A stretch of DNA of 64,000 nt from Rhyacichthys aspro (GCA_036850595.1 CM072163.1:15524639-15588638); one strand, 5' to 3'; counted from the first letter of the stretch, positions 13,617 to 26,880 are shown. The notes: generated from the sequence alone by a model not told the origin. Made by a program: numbers and translations.

Positions 13617-13950
13617 ACGCTGCAGTGGAAGTCCCGCCCTCTTCTGCTCTATCACAGGAAGTGAAATGTGGAAGCGTAACTCCAGATAAACAGATCGTCC
13701 ACATCTGGATTGTAGACTGTCTATTCTACTGCTGCTAAAACAAGGTAAGCTATTTTTAGCAAACAGCTGCTCCTAACATCCTCATTTGCTTTGCATGTGA
13801 TAAAACCCGAGCAGACAGCTGCCTGATTTGTTAACGCCGTATTGTAGCCACAGCGCTCAATCAGGTAACAACAGCTAGCGCTATTTGAACTAAACCATAT
13901 TTATATTTTTATTAATTAACAAACAACAAATTACCTTTGTTTTACTTTAG
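13617..13950 (+). promoter_or_regulatory. Promoter region, non-coding first exon and intron of the RNase-like gene
   Basis: A donor (AAAACAAG|GTAAGC) ends an exon at 13744, and a pyrimidine-rich acceptor (TTTACTTTAG) lies at 13950, 12 bp before the start codon. A 5' UTR intron followed by an intronless coding exon is the standard layout of vertebrate RNase A superfamily genes. The TSS is not fixed; no clear TATA box was seen. Confidence 0.6.
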
Positions 13951-13962
13951 GGCTGCAGTGTA

Positions 13963-14544
13963 ATGGCCGCTCTCAGGGCTGTTTTTACTCTGGCCGTGTG
14001 TCTCCTGCTCGGACACCAGACTTTGGCCAAAAACGAAGCTCCGTGCCAACTTTCCAAATGGAACAACGGCTTCAGGACTTTCCTAAAGCGCCACATCCGC
14101 GAAGGGACTCCCAAGTCTATGGATCAAAACGAGTGGGAGAAGTACATTAGGAACAACGGAGGCTGTGACAGACCCACACAGTCCTTCCTCAGCCCGGAGG
14201 ACCTGTACCGGGTCAAGACCGTGTGCTCTGCCAAAGGAGGTAAAGCGTATAAGGAGAACCTGTGCATCAGCAGGGAGCCCTTCACCTTTGTCACAGTGAG
14301 GAGTGAGCCCGGGACGTGTGGCATCAGGAGCATTACTCCAGAGACCAAGCACCTGATCCTGGCCTGTGAGGTCCTGGACAACCAGTGTCTTCCGGTCCAC
14401 TTTGAGGGGAACCCGAGTGATTTAAGGCCCAGTAACAATGCCAAAGCCTGCCAGGACCCAGAGTCAAGAAGTCACGCTGCAGGCCTCAGAGTGACTGCTC
14501 TCTGGCTCGTGTCTGTGTTAGTGGTGATTTTCATCTGGCTCTGA
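13963..14544 (+). CDS. RNase A superfamily protein with hydrophobic (GPI-like) C-terminus
   Basis: Secreted or surface RNase-fold protein of 193 aa, coded in one exon. Seen: signal peptide (1-22); His44 in FLKRHI, matching the first catalytic His of RNase A; C68 region matching the CKxxNTF signature but reading CDRPTQSF, so the catalytic Lys is replaced by Asp/Arg; AVC-like TVCS at 86-89; and HLILACE followed by LPVHFE, with His146 matching the second catalytic His. Family members normally end a few residues after VHF. This one runs on for about 45 residues and ends in a hydrophobic stretch (about 177-193) without charged residues after it, as in GPI-anchor signals. It has eight cysteines in the mature part, with an early one (Cys28) out of the usual place. 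Both histidines suggest activity, while the missing Lys argues for weak or altered catalysis. The exact orthologue is not recognised. Confidence 0.82.
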   Translation: MAALRAVFTLAVCLLLGHQTLAKNEAPCQLSKWNNGFRTFLKRHIREGTPKSMDQNEWEKYIRNNGGCDRPTQSFLSPEDLYRVKTVCSAKGGKAYKENLCISREPFTFVTVRSEPGTCGIRSITPETKHLILACEVLDNQCLPVHFEGNPSDLRPSNNAKACQDPESRSHAAGLRVTALWLVSVLVVIFIWL

Positions 14545-14825
14545 CTTTAACTTTTAAGCCAGAACCTGAAAATACATGTATTAATTTCTTTTTTGTTGAA
14601 GGGAGATTTTTATGAAGATAATTAAGTCATTTTTTCTAAATAATTGAACAGAAATATACAAGGGAATTTGCAAACTAGTCAGATTTTTAAAAAAGGGGAA
14701 AAGTGAATCATTTTTTTTAAACAAACAAAACCAGATCTAGGATATTAAATATATATTAAATGGAGGACAATAAAAACAATGTGTGTTTTAAAATTCAGCT
14801 GCATGTATTTAAAGAAAAAAGTAAA

Positions 14826-14831
14826 AATAAA
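14826..14831 (+). terminator. Polyadenylation signal of the RNase-like gene
   Basis: AATAAA 282 bp after the stop codon, the first canonical hexamer on the plus strand in a long AT-rich 3' UTR. Confidence 0.5.
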
Positions 14832-14849
14832 GTGCCATTTAAACTGATG

Positions 14850-17800
14850 CGGGTGTTTTTATTCCATCTCTAGCAAATTAGTAGTGTCTTGTCTGTTTTG
14901 TTTCTTTTTCTTTAAACTTTACTTACCTGGATATTTTTAGCAAGACTAATACAGTTGGAAACCACTTCATTTTCATTGAATTCATTTTAATTCCATTGCT
15001 ACTCTGTTTTCTTGTGCCTTGTTTCATTGAGGACAAATAAGTTCTTGTGTTTCTCCATCCAGCTACAAATCAGTGATAAACATCTACTTTCCACTCATTC
15101 TTGCTTTATTGTTTTTGTAAAGAGGATGGTTCATGTTATGATGGCATCCATCTTACGACATGTATTGAATGTTTTGCCATTGTTGAGCCCGCTCTTCAAT
15201 CATTTTTTTTTATCTGTCTTTGCCTTTTGTCAGACTTGCTCTCCATAAACTGTATAAAAATCAAACTGCCATTAAAAATACCTGTGTACTACATTAAAAG
15301 ACCAATAAGCATCTCTTTTTGCAGTTCAGTCCAGTCCCAGTTTGTGCAGATTATTTATCATCATCATTATTTATGATCAGTTCTGCTGATGAGGTTGATG
15401 TACTTTATGACTCGAAAAAGCATCAATAAAGTCACTGAGCAGCTGTTCTACTTCAGTAGGATGGAGCACAGTGTCATGGATCCTTATTTAAAGTGTATTT
15501 ACTGCAAGAAGCTTACCTGAAGGAAGATTTGTTTTCTTAGAAACAAAACAATACAATTTCCAGATCCCTGTTTTCTGGACAAACTTGTGTATGCTATGAC
15601 TGCACCTGGCCCTGCAGGGATTTAAGATGTCTTTAGTAAAGTCACGCAAAGCTGTATGAATAGACGAACCGTGGTACAACAGTAAGAGATAGAAGAAAAG
15701 AAGCAGAATGCTAACTTAACCACATGTCTGGGCATCTCCCAGATGTTGAGCCAATCACTATGTCACAGACTGCAGTGTGCGCAAACAATACACGCAGTCA
15801 CCACCAGATGGCAGCAGAGGTTCTTATTAACACCATAAGCTTGAACGAGCATTTCTTGGCGACGGATGTAGCAGAACTTTACATTCATTTTAACGAGTTA
15901 GCACACTAAAAACTGGTAAATAAAAAGTTATTATTCGACAAACGGACTCCTAGTTTTTTCCATATAGTTGGTGAGAAAGGAACACAATGCAACAGTAAAA
16001 AATATAAAGGACACATTAGCATAGGAATGCATGATTTAGCATGACAGCTAATTGCTTTGTTAGTTACTATGGTTACCCCATCACGCCAGTAAAATTAGCG
16101 GCTAAAAAAAACAACAACAAACAAAAAGAAACAAAAAACAAAACAGCTCAATATCTAGCTAGTTGTTGATGTTTTCTCCTGTAACACTAATGTTGAGCAA
16201 ATTTTACAAAGTTTTGGTGGCTAATGCTAATTCTGTCATTGAAAATGTATTGGGGTCAGCGTAATTGATGCGCTCACAGCCTATGTTGTTTCTTGCTTAA
16301 CACATAGCTAAGGGTGTCAAAAACAAGGCTTGTAAAAGGGAAGATGCTTAATGTAAGTACAAAAAGATGCACTTGGATTTTTTTAGTGAAGCAGTCAGGC
16401 ATCATGTTGTATTCAAGTGGGATTTTGCAGGGTGTAAACCAATCCATCACTTTCTGTGCATGTATTTTAGACTATACACTATAACAGACATGCAGTATCA
16501 GTGACCCTCTGTAAAGTCTGAACTGCAGTTAATGGGCCATTCCTGATCCATGACTTCATAAGGCCACACATGAGTCTATATATCTATAGGCTACACAGCC
16601 AGATGTACACACACCGTTCACATGCACAGTTGCAGCTGAGGAAAAAGCACAAGCTGACAACAATCGTTGACTGGGTGCAGAGGAAAGCCTACGGCAGAAT
16701 AAAAGAATGAGTGCAGAGTGAGAGGCAGTGAAAGGGTGGAGGGGCCAAGGATGGAAGAAGGCGGGGCAATGTGATAAAAGCTGGCCTGCACTTTTAATGA
16801 ACTTTTTGGTTTTCAGAAAAACCTACACGTAAAACTGTAAAAGTATGGGAACTGGAGTTTGTTTTTCTTCTCAGCTTTTCTTACACCTCCTTTTGTTTCT
16901 TATACTGTATTTCACACAACCATGGCATATTCTTCATGCTTTATGGTCACAAGCCTACTGTTTGACCTCCTAGTCTTCTCTCAATATCCCTCAGTCTTTA
17001 AGTGAGCTGTATAATAATTAAACACAATGTTATCTATGTTTAAGCAGTGCAGTTTTAGACCCAATTTAGGATAGCTGTACGACTGACGAAGAACAAAAAT
17101 GGAAAAGAACCTTCAGCGAGCCAGACGCATGAATCACACCTCTTTAAAATGATAGAATTAGCTTTTTTTCTCCCAGCTTTCCTCCATTTAATCTAACCTC
17201 ACTGAGCTCTTGTCCAGACTAACTCATAACAAATGAGCACAATAATTAGGACCACAAAGACACAGGAGAGGAAAGGGGGATTTTGAGGGGAGTGGAAGGT
17301 GAAGGACAAAATGAATAGAGTGTTAGGAAAACAAGCATCTGGAGATTTAGTTGTACTGTATTTTTTATCTGTGTTACAGTTTTTATATGAAATGACATGA
17401 CATGTGTTGGCAGGCTGATCCACTTATCTGTTGCTCTGGTTTTATTCGTATAACACAAGATTTCTCTCACATAATAATCCACTTATCTGTTACTGCTCTG
17501 GGTTCTGTTTTGTTTCTGTACCAGTGCCCTTTTGTTTCCATATAAACAGTTAAATCAAACCCACATGGAGTGGTTGGTCAGCATGGCAGCAGTCCACGGT
17601 GTTGTAAACATATTTGGCCTCCATTGTGTTTTATCCAAATAGTTTTTACTTGTGCCCTCTTTAAGTTTGTTATAGGACTGCTTCAATCACATCTTGAAAC
17701 ATCTGAAGAGGGACACTTTTATCCAGTTCAATAATGACCTCCTCCTCTAAACTAAATCATGAAAGAAATACAGTTAATTTGTGGTCCTCCTCTTTGTGCA

Positions 17801-20800
17801 TGTCAACATGAAGCCAGTAACTTCCTATAAGGCTAAAGGGCAGTGGTAATGACTTCCAGAAACTGGCAGTGGGGAAGGCCAGGGTCAAGTTCACATCTGG
17901 GATTACTGGGGTTAGTGGGGTGAGTAGTTTTATTGGAGGTCATTCAGATGATAAAGCTGAGAATGCTACTGGTGTGACTTTACTACTGTCTGATCTCACA
18001 CTCAAACTTGTGCACACAAGTCAGGCCTTATAATGGCATGAATTAGATCATATTTGTAACAGGACACCGCCGTACCAGCAGTGCGTGCATTTTACCACTG
18101 CAAACTCAGATAAGGCTGCCATGGAAAGTAGTCTGTGTACCATCTGAATGTTCCATAGATATGGTCTGAATCTGTGTTATTTGAATGAAGGGAGGAAATA
18201 GGAAACAGTACGCAGCACAAGAGGAAGTGAGAAGGGAGACAAACTGCAGCTCAACCCGTGGAGCCGTGACACTGTGATGGAGCATGAATCACTTTAGGGA
18301 TTCAAATAATGAACATTCAAGACGTGTCCCTATCTGCCGTAGTTTATGTAAATGAATATGAACTGCATTAAGTTGGACTGGATCAAATAACAGACTTACA
18401 GTATGATATTTGACTTGAATTTGACCCATTCATCTATGTTTAATGCCTTGTCTGCCTTCCCTTCTGGTATTGCCATGTGCTTCTTCCAGTGAACCCAAGA
18501 TGCAATGAGCCAAACACAGTTAAGAAGATGTCGCTGTGCACTTTTTTTTTCTCACATGACTACAATGTGAATCTTTGTGCTACTGATATCAGTTACCACC
18601 AATATGAGAAAGAGGAAGATGAGTAAATGTAACAAAGACAGATATTTGGAAGAGCTCAGGGATGAGTGAAATAAAGTTGGCACTGCAAGAGCCAAGTAAT
18701 GAGAAGTCTCTTTGCATTTGTGGCCTTCCTTCTTGCACTCTTTCTCAAGCTCTCCATCTCTGTCACTGTCTGTTTGCCTTTGATCTTTGCTGACTCACTA
18801 TCCTTCTCCTATTCTACGCCACAATGAGATAAAAAATGACCCGCACTCCAGTCTTTAACTTTCCCCCCTCTTTCTTTCTCCAACGTGCTTGAGGAATGCG
18901 TCAGAGCGGCACAAAAGAACAAAAGGCCGGCAGGAGGAGGAGGAGGACAGGGAGAAAGCTGCGCGAGGCAAAGAAGAAGAAGAAGAAGCACAACTGGAGG
19001 GAAGGAATGAGTGAGGGTTGTGAAGGTTGATAGGAGCAGAGCACGGTCGAGTGCATCTCAATGTGGAGCGGTGCTTTGTCATCACGTGCTGACATGCAGC
19101 ATCACACACATTTCAAGGTTTTATATCGAGCCCAGCTCAGGGTGCCGCTGTTTGATTCAGTTGCCTTTGATGCATGTGTTGTGATGCCATGCTAATATGC
19201 TAATATCTTAATGGCCTGTGATGAGGCCCAAGATAAATTTTCTTCAACACAGACAGTTCACTATTGTGGCCATTGTGTCGGCATCAGTCACTTTCAAACC
19301 GGGAGCATGATCAATTCCCTCTTTTTGAGCAGACTGTGTCCACAGACCACCATGGCAGCAGGCAGACAAACTGCTCTGCACTGAACACTGGTGGGCAAAT
19401 ATCACATCCAGCCTCTTTTCATGTCAGTAGTTTGAGTAGGCACCAAGTAATATACCACAAAGGCTGCTTACAGGTGTTTTTGTCTGTTATCAGCATAACA
19501 CTAGTCTAAAATGTTCATTCAAGTACATTCAAAATACATTTTTGTTTATATTCTTAAGCAACCCCAGCTCCAGCAGGTAACCATCTGTCAGCAAAAAAAC
19601 TAAACAAAAAAAACTATTGTTGGATGGTTATCTTGAAATCAGTGAGTAACAAGCTTTTGCAATCAGTTCAACAATAAAAGGTCCTTGTACTGGGTAAGTT
19701 AATCTGCAGACATATTTCAGGTGGAATAAACAGACTGACTGAAGTTTGTGAGCTCCAGGCCTGAGACAGTCAGTCTTTGTGAAAACAGCTGACATGAGAA
19801 AGATGCTGTGAGGCTGCAGTGGAAATTACAGCTCTGATACGACGGTCTAATGGCCCAACTCCTTTGTTTGGATCAGGAGGAACCTGTGGGGACATGCTCC
19901 GGCTGTGGCATGGTGTGTGGCCAACAATACAGTGGTGTGTGTCTGTGTCAATGAAGAAAACAACGTGAGCCATCATTGTTCACATCAAACAGCCGGCGGC
20001 TTGACATGGACTTGTATTTGGAATCAGGTCCTATGCGTAAAGGCGCATATCCCGTTACCGAGTATCAATCAGAGGCTGCAGCTCAGCCCTTTACTTTTGT
20101 ATGTCAATGTATCTGTTATAAATCTGACGCTCAGCCTGCTGGGTAAATCTAAGCTCACTTTGCTGATGCCCCCCTTTCTTCCTCCCAGTCACCCGGGTTA
20201 CCTCGCGCTAATTCGCCGTGCAGTGTAGCGGATGGGATCATCCATCAAGAGTCAATAGTTAACGTCGGCTTTGTCTCGTTGCCATCCATCATAGGGGCGT
20301 GCGTGTGCGCATACATACAGCCTGTGCGCGCGTGTGTGTTCATAAGACTCTACCTCCGACCCCGCGGGCCCCTGACCCTGTCCCACTGGCCCGTCTGATG
20401 CGTCTCCTCCTCTCTCCCCTTTCTTCCGTCCGAGCAGCGGGGGGCTGAAGTGACCTACGCCAATCTCACCTCTAGTTTAATTTCCCCGTCTGCCTCCCTC
20501 GTGGGCGCGGGCTGCTTTTCCTCTGACGCAGCTCCCGTTAAATGGATAGCCCACCGGTCGAGGCCAGAAGCTGGATCCCATTACCATCGCTTTTATTTTT
20601 ATGACGCACCGCAAAGGCGCACAGTGGACTGGGAGTGAACTTGGCCTCTTTAGTTTCCCTGTCTTCTCAACATTGTGTAGCCTTTACAGACATGCCCCAC
20701 TAATGTGCAATGACACTGAATGATACCCATTGAGTTCTGGGGAAAATAGCCATAGAGAGCTTTTAAATGTGTCTGTTATATTGATTAACTTAGATATTGA

Positions 20801-21270
20801 TTTTTATGAATGAGTAAGAAAAATTTATAAAAAATGCAAAGAGATGCACAGAATGGTGGCCATATAAAGGTAATATTTGATATTTTAACACAAGTTGACA
20901 ATGTTGAGCCTGTTGAGCACATGCACTGCTTCTGCAGTTGTCCTTGCACTGCATGTCTCCCTGTTTGGCTCCGATTTAATGCGTCCATGCCACGCTCTGG
21001 AACTTCAATACATGTTTGAAACACCTTAAATCTGAACGTAATTGTCGAGCTTGCAGGGGCTTGTATGGAGCATAGGCTGACACAAGGTACGCATCTCCGA
21101 ATGCGCGCTGGGCAATTCAGCGCACATGTCGTCCAGGGGCGGCCCCTTCTGGGTAAATTGGCGTCCAGGGGGCGTGTTTATCCATGAAGGGGCGTATGTA
21201 TCCCAGTACAAGTATCTCCTCGCTTTCTGTGCCATTCATTATGAGCACCGCCGTGCGTTACGGGTACCAG
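14850..21270. other. Gene-poor intergenic region upstream of crabp2a
   Basis: No splice-flanked coding exon or RNA gene recognised in about 6.4 kb. It includes a CTCF-type motif at 15801 and a moderately GC-rich stretch at about 20,300-20,640. Distal regulatory DNA of crabp2a is a reasonable expectation, but no specific retinoic-acid response element was identified. Confidence 0.5.
15801..15815 (+). promoter_or_regulatory. CTCF-type binding motif
   Basis: CCACCAGATGGCAGC matches every position of the vertebrate CTCF core consensus (CCASYAGRKGGCR). It sits in the large gap between the RNase-like gene and crabp2a. Occupancy cannot be judged from sequence. Confidence 0.55.
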
Positions 21271-21273
21271 TCC

Positions 21274-21432
21274 ACTATATAGCACCAGGTTACGCACTTG
21301 TCACAGACGTGGACAGGCACTTCCATCTCTGTTTGCGGACGCCCATACAGACTGAAAGTGCAACTAAGGACATTTGGCGCTCAACTGAAAGAAAGTGGGA
21401 CTCGTACACACTTGAACCTGACAGCCCATAAG
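21274..21432 (+). promoter_or_regulatory. Core promoter and 5' UTR of crabp2a
   Basis: A TATA-like element (CTATATAG, 21274-21281) lies about 155 bp before the start codon, with no other ATG-led frame of note between. A TSS near 21305 would give a 5' UTR of about 130 nt with no intron, as in other FABP-family genes. Confidence 0.4.
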
Positions 21433-24400
21433 ATGGATCGCAAAATCCCTGACTTTGCTGGCACCTGGGAGATGAAAAGCTCTGAAAACTTTGAGGAGCT
21501 CCTGAAAGCGTTGGGTAAGTGGCGTGATTATGGCAGTTGGGCACCGTTTAACCCGCCACACTGATTTCTTTAGAAACGTTTGGGAGGGATAACAAAGATC
21601 CCATGTGTCAACTGCTTTCTCAGCACATTGTAGGTCAACTCTTCCAGTGTGTCCGCGCACCAGCATAGAGCGCCCTGTGTACACCATGGGCAGGGGGTCT
21701 TTGTCATTTTGCAAAACCCAAAACTCTGTGCTCTGGCCCCCGGCCAGACTTACCCCCACCTCCTCTTTAAACACAATAGAGGCAAACGGTGGCACATCTG
21801 TCTGCGTTACAGCGCCAGACTGTGAAGAGATGCGTCCTGACACGATACAGTGCAGGACAATCGCATCATTATCTAAAGTGACAGTCAGAAATAAGAATGG
21901 ACACCTGCTGCTTACAGTGTCTGCGGCTTAGAGTTGGTGTCTTTGTAGAATGGACTTAAGGATTTGTACGATTCACAGCCATCTGTCGTTAGGAGCCAAT
22001 TTCCAAGAGACGGTTGCATTGTGCACCTGGGAGTTATATCATCACATTTTCAGAAATGACTTTATGAGATCATTGCTCCAAACCACGTAGACTTTTCTCC
22101 CTGCACAATCACTGCATGCCACTGTTGGTAAAGAATTGCCACTGACTGAACCTGTTTGAGGCTTAACAAAGTGTTATAAAGTTAGATGCAGCACCATTCA
22201 CAAAGAGAGTAAGAGGTACAGATTATAGGCTTCTTCATTTATATGCAGTAGGCTTTTAAAGATGCGCCCTTAAACCTGGTGTAAGACACAGCTGGGCACA
22301 GCCTGTCAGCACCTATCCCATCTTTCCTCCCCTTGGTCCTGCTCTCCTGCCCTCTTCCTGAATGCTTCCTCCTCCTCTGGCCTCTGACCCTGAGCATCCA
22401 TCTGTTAGTATGGCCCATGTGGTCAGCTCTGTGTGAATTTAAGTGTGCAAGTAGTTTTCCAACTTCTAACGATTGACAGTTTGTCGAAAAGCTTCACCCC
22501 CTTCTGTTACTCCCAAATGGTTCATGGGCCAGCCCTTGACTTCAGGGTCAAAAGACACAATCGTCTGCTGGTGTCAGTTTGCTTACTGCCTGAACTCCTG
22601 AAGACATTGAGAGGGATACACATTTTCTTTTCCCATATGGTCTGAACGTGGACTATGGGGCCACCAAATGTTAGACGTCAAATATGTTAAAATACAGATT
22701 TCTAACATTTGTATATCTGCCTATTTTTTTCTTTAGCGTCTTCATGGCATCAAAAGGATCAAACAGACAGACCACTGACCAGTCTTTAATATCTTTGTCA
22801 AAGTGGGCTCAGATTTGTAAAACTATCAAAAACAGAAAACATGCATTTTAATTGTACATATGACACTTTTAAATATTTGCATCTTGGCGTTTACTGAAGT
22901 CTGTGTGATGACTTTATGTTCATCCATGGCCTTCTCTTTTCTATAGTCTGTATCACACATGGATGATGACAATGCACAGCAGACTGCTCTATGTGCAGTC
23001 AGTACAGTGGGCTGTCTGGGCGTCCCGGTGCTCACTGTATGACTGTGCATTTCTCAGTGCGTATATATTTACACTTGGTGACAGGTGGGAATGTGCCAGA
23101 GGTGAGAAGTGCGAAATCCAACTCGGCGGGAGACACACAACGTCGTCCACACACTTCCCTTCACACTTGAACAGAGATCTTCACACACCACACAGACCAC
23201 TGCCCCTGGTCTGTCTGAACTCCCGCCTCCCATCGCAAACACAAGTCTGGCCCAGGCCCCTCGCTTTTCCCACCTCATCAGTTTGGCTTTTTCACCTTTT
23301 GCTGACATTAAGTCTAGTATTGTTGTATTCAGTAAAAACGTGCGGTCTATAATTGACAACACACTGAGAAATAAGCAACGCCAGCCAACAGAATTTTGCA
23401 GACACTGGTGAGGACATAAATGTTGATTAGAGGGATATGCACTTGGCTCAAGTGGTTGTATTTGTACTTTTGTTTTTCTGCAAATGTGTGTGAGATGATT
23501 CTGTCTGGGGAGAATGCAGATGTGTTGGGCATGCTTTAGTGATATGACCTCATTGTTTCCCCACTCATCATTATTGCACAGAGTAACACAATTCCTGAGT
23601 GCTCCCACGGCTCCTTTTCCCCTTAAGTGTGCACAAGCATGCCGTGCACAAGTGCTAACATTACACCGCCAAGCACACAGCACCTAAGGCCTATGCACAT
23701 GTTAGTAAAAACAAGTTTGTTTAGCTTTAGCCACATGCACTTGTGTCATCATTAGCGTATGACATCATGTGGGTGTGGACAAGAAGGAAGATTGATGTTT
23801 ATATCATTTGTGATATGAATGTTCTCTTACCACTGTGTCTGTTGTAGGTGTAAACGTAATGCTGCGCAAGATTGCAGTGAAGGCTGCCTCCAAACCACTG
23901 GTTGAAATCACACAAGATGGAGAAACGCTGTCAATTAAGACCTCCACCTCAGTCAGGACCACCCACATCACCTTCACCGTGGGACAGGAGTTCAACGAGT
24001 CCACAGTGGATGGGCGTCCATGCACGGTACAGAACACAAAGCAAATACAGCATCGCTGCACACACAAAGAGTAATGTGAAAATGTTGACGAGGCTGTTCA
24101 GACTGCATTTATCTGTTTCATTTGGCATTTCATCTTATTTGGACTGATAGTGTATCATGCCCCTCCCTTGGTCTCCATAGGCCTTTCATGCTACAGTATA
24201 TTCCTTCACACTCTTTGCGACCTCTTTCAACTTCCAGTCTGCCCTTTCTGCCCCGTGTCCCTCCCTTATTTTCCCTGTAACTCTCTCTGTTTCCCATGGA
24301 CGCCTCGTGTTAGGTTGTCTCCAAAGCAAACACATGCATCCCGGCAGCGCTTTGCTCCTCTAATCATGAGTGCATCACAAGTTATCACCTCCCAGTCACA

Positions 24401-25491
24401 GCCCTGCATAAGCATTATTGATCTCACTTTATTCCTTTGTTAAACACTCCTTTATTCTACCTGCTCCTGAGGGAACTTAACCCCTCCACACTCCCCTACA
24501 TTTGACACAGTATGTAAGATTTTTTTTTTTCCTTTTTCTGTTTCGTTGCAGAGTTTTCCTCGCTGGGAGACAGACAGTAAGATCAGCTGCGAACAAACTC
24601 TGCTGAAAGGGGAGGGACCTAAGACATCATGGACACGTGAGATGACCAACGATGGAAAGCTGATCCTGGTAAATACACACAAAGAAGTAACTGATAAAAA
24701 ATTAGACTGTATCATCGGTTTCTGTTCAAAACTGTAACCGATTTTAAGATCACAGCATTCTTTCTATTACAAACTTTAATTTTAAATAGAGCTTAAGTAT
24801 ATTTACTAATTAGTCATTATAAGACTGCACTGCCATTTTATCTCCCATTTGTTCAGTAAGTTTGCTTGTTAGTTTTCCAAATAAATCTAAGCCATAACCT
24901 CAATTAAATGTAATTGCACTGTAATGAGTGCAATTATTCTCTTGGCAAAGCATAAGAGAGGTTCAGTCAAGTCAACATCTTAACATCTTGTGATAATGTA
25001 AGTCTTAATCCAGACGCAGCAGTAACAACAGTGACGCGTAACACCGGTTCTTCGGATAGGTGTGACACAAAATGTATTCACCAACGTGCAGTGTTTTGAC
25101 TTGCTACTGACGATTGCCCAATTATTCCACTAAATTGCCCAGAAACACTTGCGATTGGGTGTATTGCCAGACTCCACCCGGCTGTCGTCAGGAGAGAAAG
25201 AAACTTGAAGAAATACTTGTATCAATGACCTGCTCAACAAGAAGTCCTAACTGACAAACTGTAAATAGACCCACAGGTATTTTGGGCCGAACGGTTGCTC
25301 GAGGGTTGACACCAAGTTCAAATCAGACGGTGTTCTTTAAAAACCCCAAACTACTTCGAAACCAGAACCAGACGGGTTGCAGGACGGGTGATAAAATGTC
25401 AGCCAGCACATTTAATGCCCTCTCTCTGTTCTCTCCCCAGACCATGAGGGCAGATGACGTGATATGCACCAGAGTCTACGAAAGACAATGA
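21433..25491 (+). CDS. crabp2a: Cellular retinoic acid-binding protein 2
   Basis: Carries all-trans retinoic acid in the cytosol and delivers it to RAR in the nucleus. Four exons (21433-21514, 23848-24026, 24552-24668, 25441-25491) of 82, 179, 117 and 51 nt; the middle two match the fixed exon sizes of this family. The product is 142 aa. Seen: FAGTWEM start of the beta barrel; the helix-turn-helix lid with Lys25, Arg34 and Lys35, equivalent to the nuclear-localisation residues of CRABP2; and the ligand-carboxylate triad Arg116 (SWTREM), Arg137 and Tyr139 (CTRVY). The motif LLKGEGPKTSWTRE is diagnostic for CRABPs. The MDRKIPDFAG-type start and STSVRTTHI segment favour the fish 2a copy over crabp1 or 2b. 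The last residues read YERQ where relatives usually have YVRE. Confidence 0.95.
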
Positions 25492-25984
25492 AAAAGAGCA
25501 CTTCTCACTTTTTTTTTCCTTTCTTTTTTCTTTTTTTTTAATTATTACCACCACTTACATCATAGCCCTTGTCGAGGAAGTGTATATTGTCTCGTTTCGG
25601 AGTGTGTTCATTGTTTGTAGCTTCACCTTGTTCTGGATGAGCTTTTAAAAAAACAAAGTGCTGTTCCGATTCGGTAATGGGATGTCTGGTGCGTTTGTGA
25701 ATAAGGTTTTTGATGCACATGTGTGAGTGTCCCTGTGTGCAACTATATTTGTCCACGTGTAAACCAATCTATGAGCTCTTCCAGTTTCAGGTCAGTTTCG
25801 ATGCATCCCTCATTTCTATATCTTTACGTCCTGCCCCCGGAACGTTTTCTATCACATGATGCCATTTTGTATTTATTTTACTGCACCACCGGAGTCTGTG
25901 ACAGTACTGCTCTGGTTTTTATTTGATCTTTTCTCTTTTATATAAAATGTGACCATAGGAAACAATACTTTTCCATGGCGAAAC

Positions 25985-25990
25985 AATAAA
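25985..25990 (+). terminator. Polyadenylation signal of crabp2a
   Basis: AATAAA 494 bp after the stop codon, in an AT-rich 3' UTR. It is the first canonical hexamer downstream. Confidence 0.6.
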
Positions 25991-26469
25991 GCACAATATT
26001 CACTCAATGCAATCTCATTTTCATTATAACCCTTAGGAACATTGAAGGTATTTAGCAGTGAGTTTGTTTTATGGTTTGTGAGTGCAGCTGCAGAATATGT
26101 GCACATTAGATGGCTCCATTTTATTTTGGGCATACTGTCAGCTGTCTGCAACTAGAATAGCTTGTCTGTCCCCTCCCTTCTTGTCTCCTGCTCCCTCTCA
26201 GTTTTTCTCTTTTCCTCTTCCACCATTCCCGCTCTGACTGTCAATCATCTGTCTGCCTTGCTGTCAAAGTCAAAGTTTTCCTGTTTCAAATTAGTTTCCT
26301 GACTTTGTGCGTTATCATATTTCATTTGGATCTTAATATTTTATGTGACATGGCATTGAGCTGCGGAAAAGTTGTCGTTAAAAGTCTCTGATGCTGTTGT
26401 AGGGATCCTTAACCATGTGCAAACGCAAGGAGGTGATCAGATAAAAGAGAAAGCTGCCTGACCAGTCGT

Positions 26470-26880
26470 TAGGGCTGCTTGATTATGGAAAAAATTAGAA
26501 TCACAATTATTTAGGTCATTATTTAAATCGCAATTATTTTACAGTTACTTTCTGACTTTGGAAATATATTGGATTTATTTAACAAAACAGTGAATTTTCC
26601 TTAAAATAAATAACGTATAAATAGCTTAAAAATAAATAGAATGTAGTGCACTTCAACAATCTTGTGGAAAACAAGTAACAAGTAAAAAGTAAAATAGAAA
26701 TAACAGAAAAAAATACATTTGCTCACGAATGTACCATAACAAACTGAAAAGTTTTAAACAAGGGCTCAACAATTTCAAAATAACGTGTAAAACAGAATGA
26801 GTCAAAATATTTTTTTTCCCTCAAAAACATCGTGATCGTTGGGAACCGAAATTGAAAACTTGATTAATAGCACAGCCCTA
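26470..26880. mobile_element. hAT-type MITE (non-autonomous DNA transposon)
   Basis: Begins TAGGGCTG and ends CAGCCCTA, perfect 8-bp terminal inverted repeats, and is flanked by a perfect 8-bp direct duplication CCAGTCGT (26462-26469 and 26881-26888). An 8-bp target duplication and this terminus are typical of hAT elements. The 411-bp interior is AT-rich and has no transposase. Confidence 0.9.

Noticed and set aside
14083..14444. Antisense frames of about 105 codons over the RNase-like gene
   Set aside because: The plus strand encodes a family-recognisable protein with signal peptide and conserved His residues. The antisense frames resemble nothing.
21126..21931. Several 85-160-codon frames on both strands around crabp2a exon 1
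   Set aside because: They overlap the true first exon in wrong frames, run through its splice donor, and show no family similarity.
22963..23683. Overlapping frames of 129 and 204 codons on opposite strands
   Set aside because: Located in crabp2a intron 1, no family similarity, no supporting splice context; best explained as chance.
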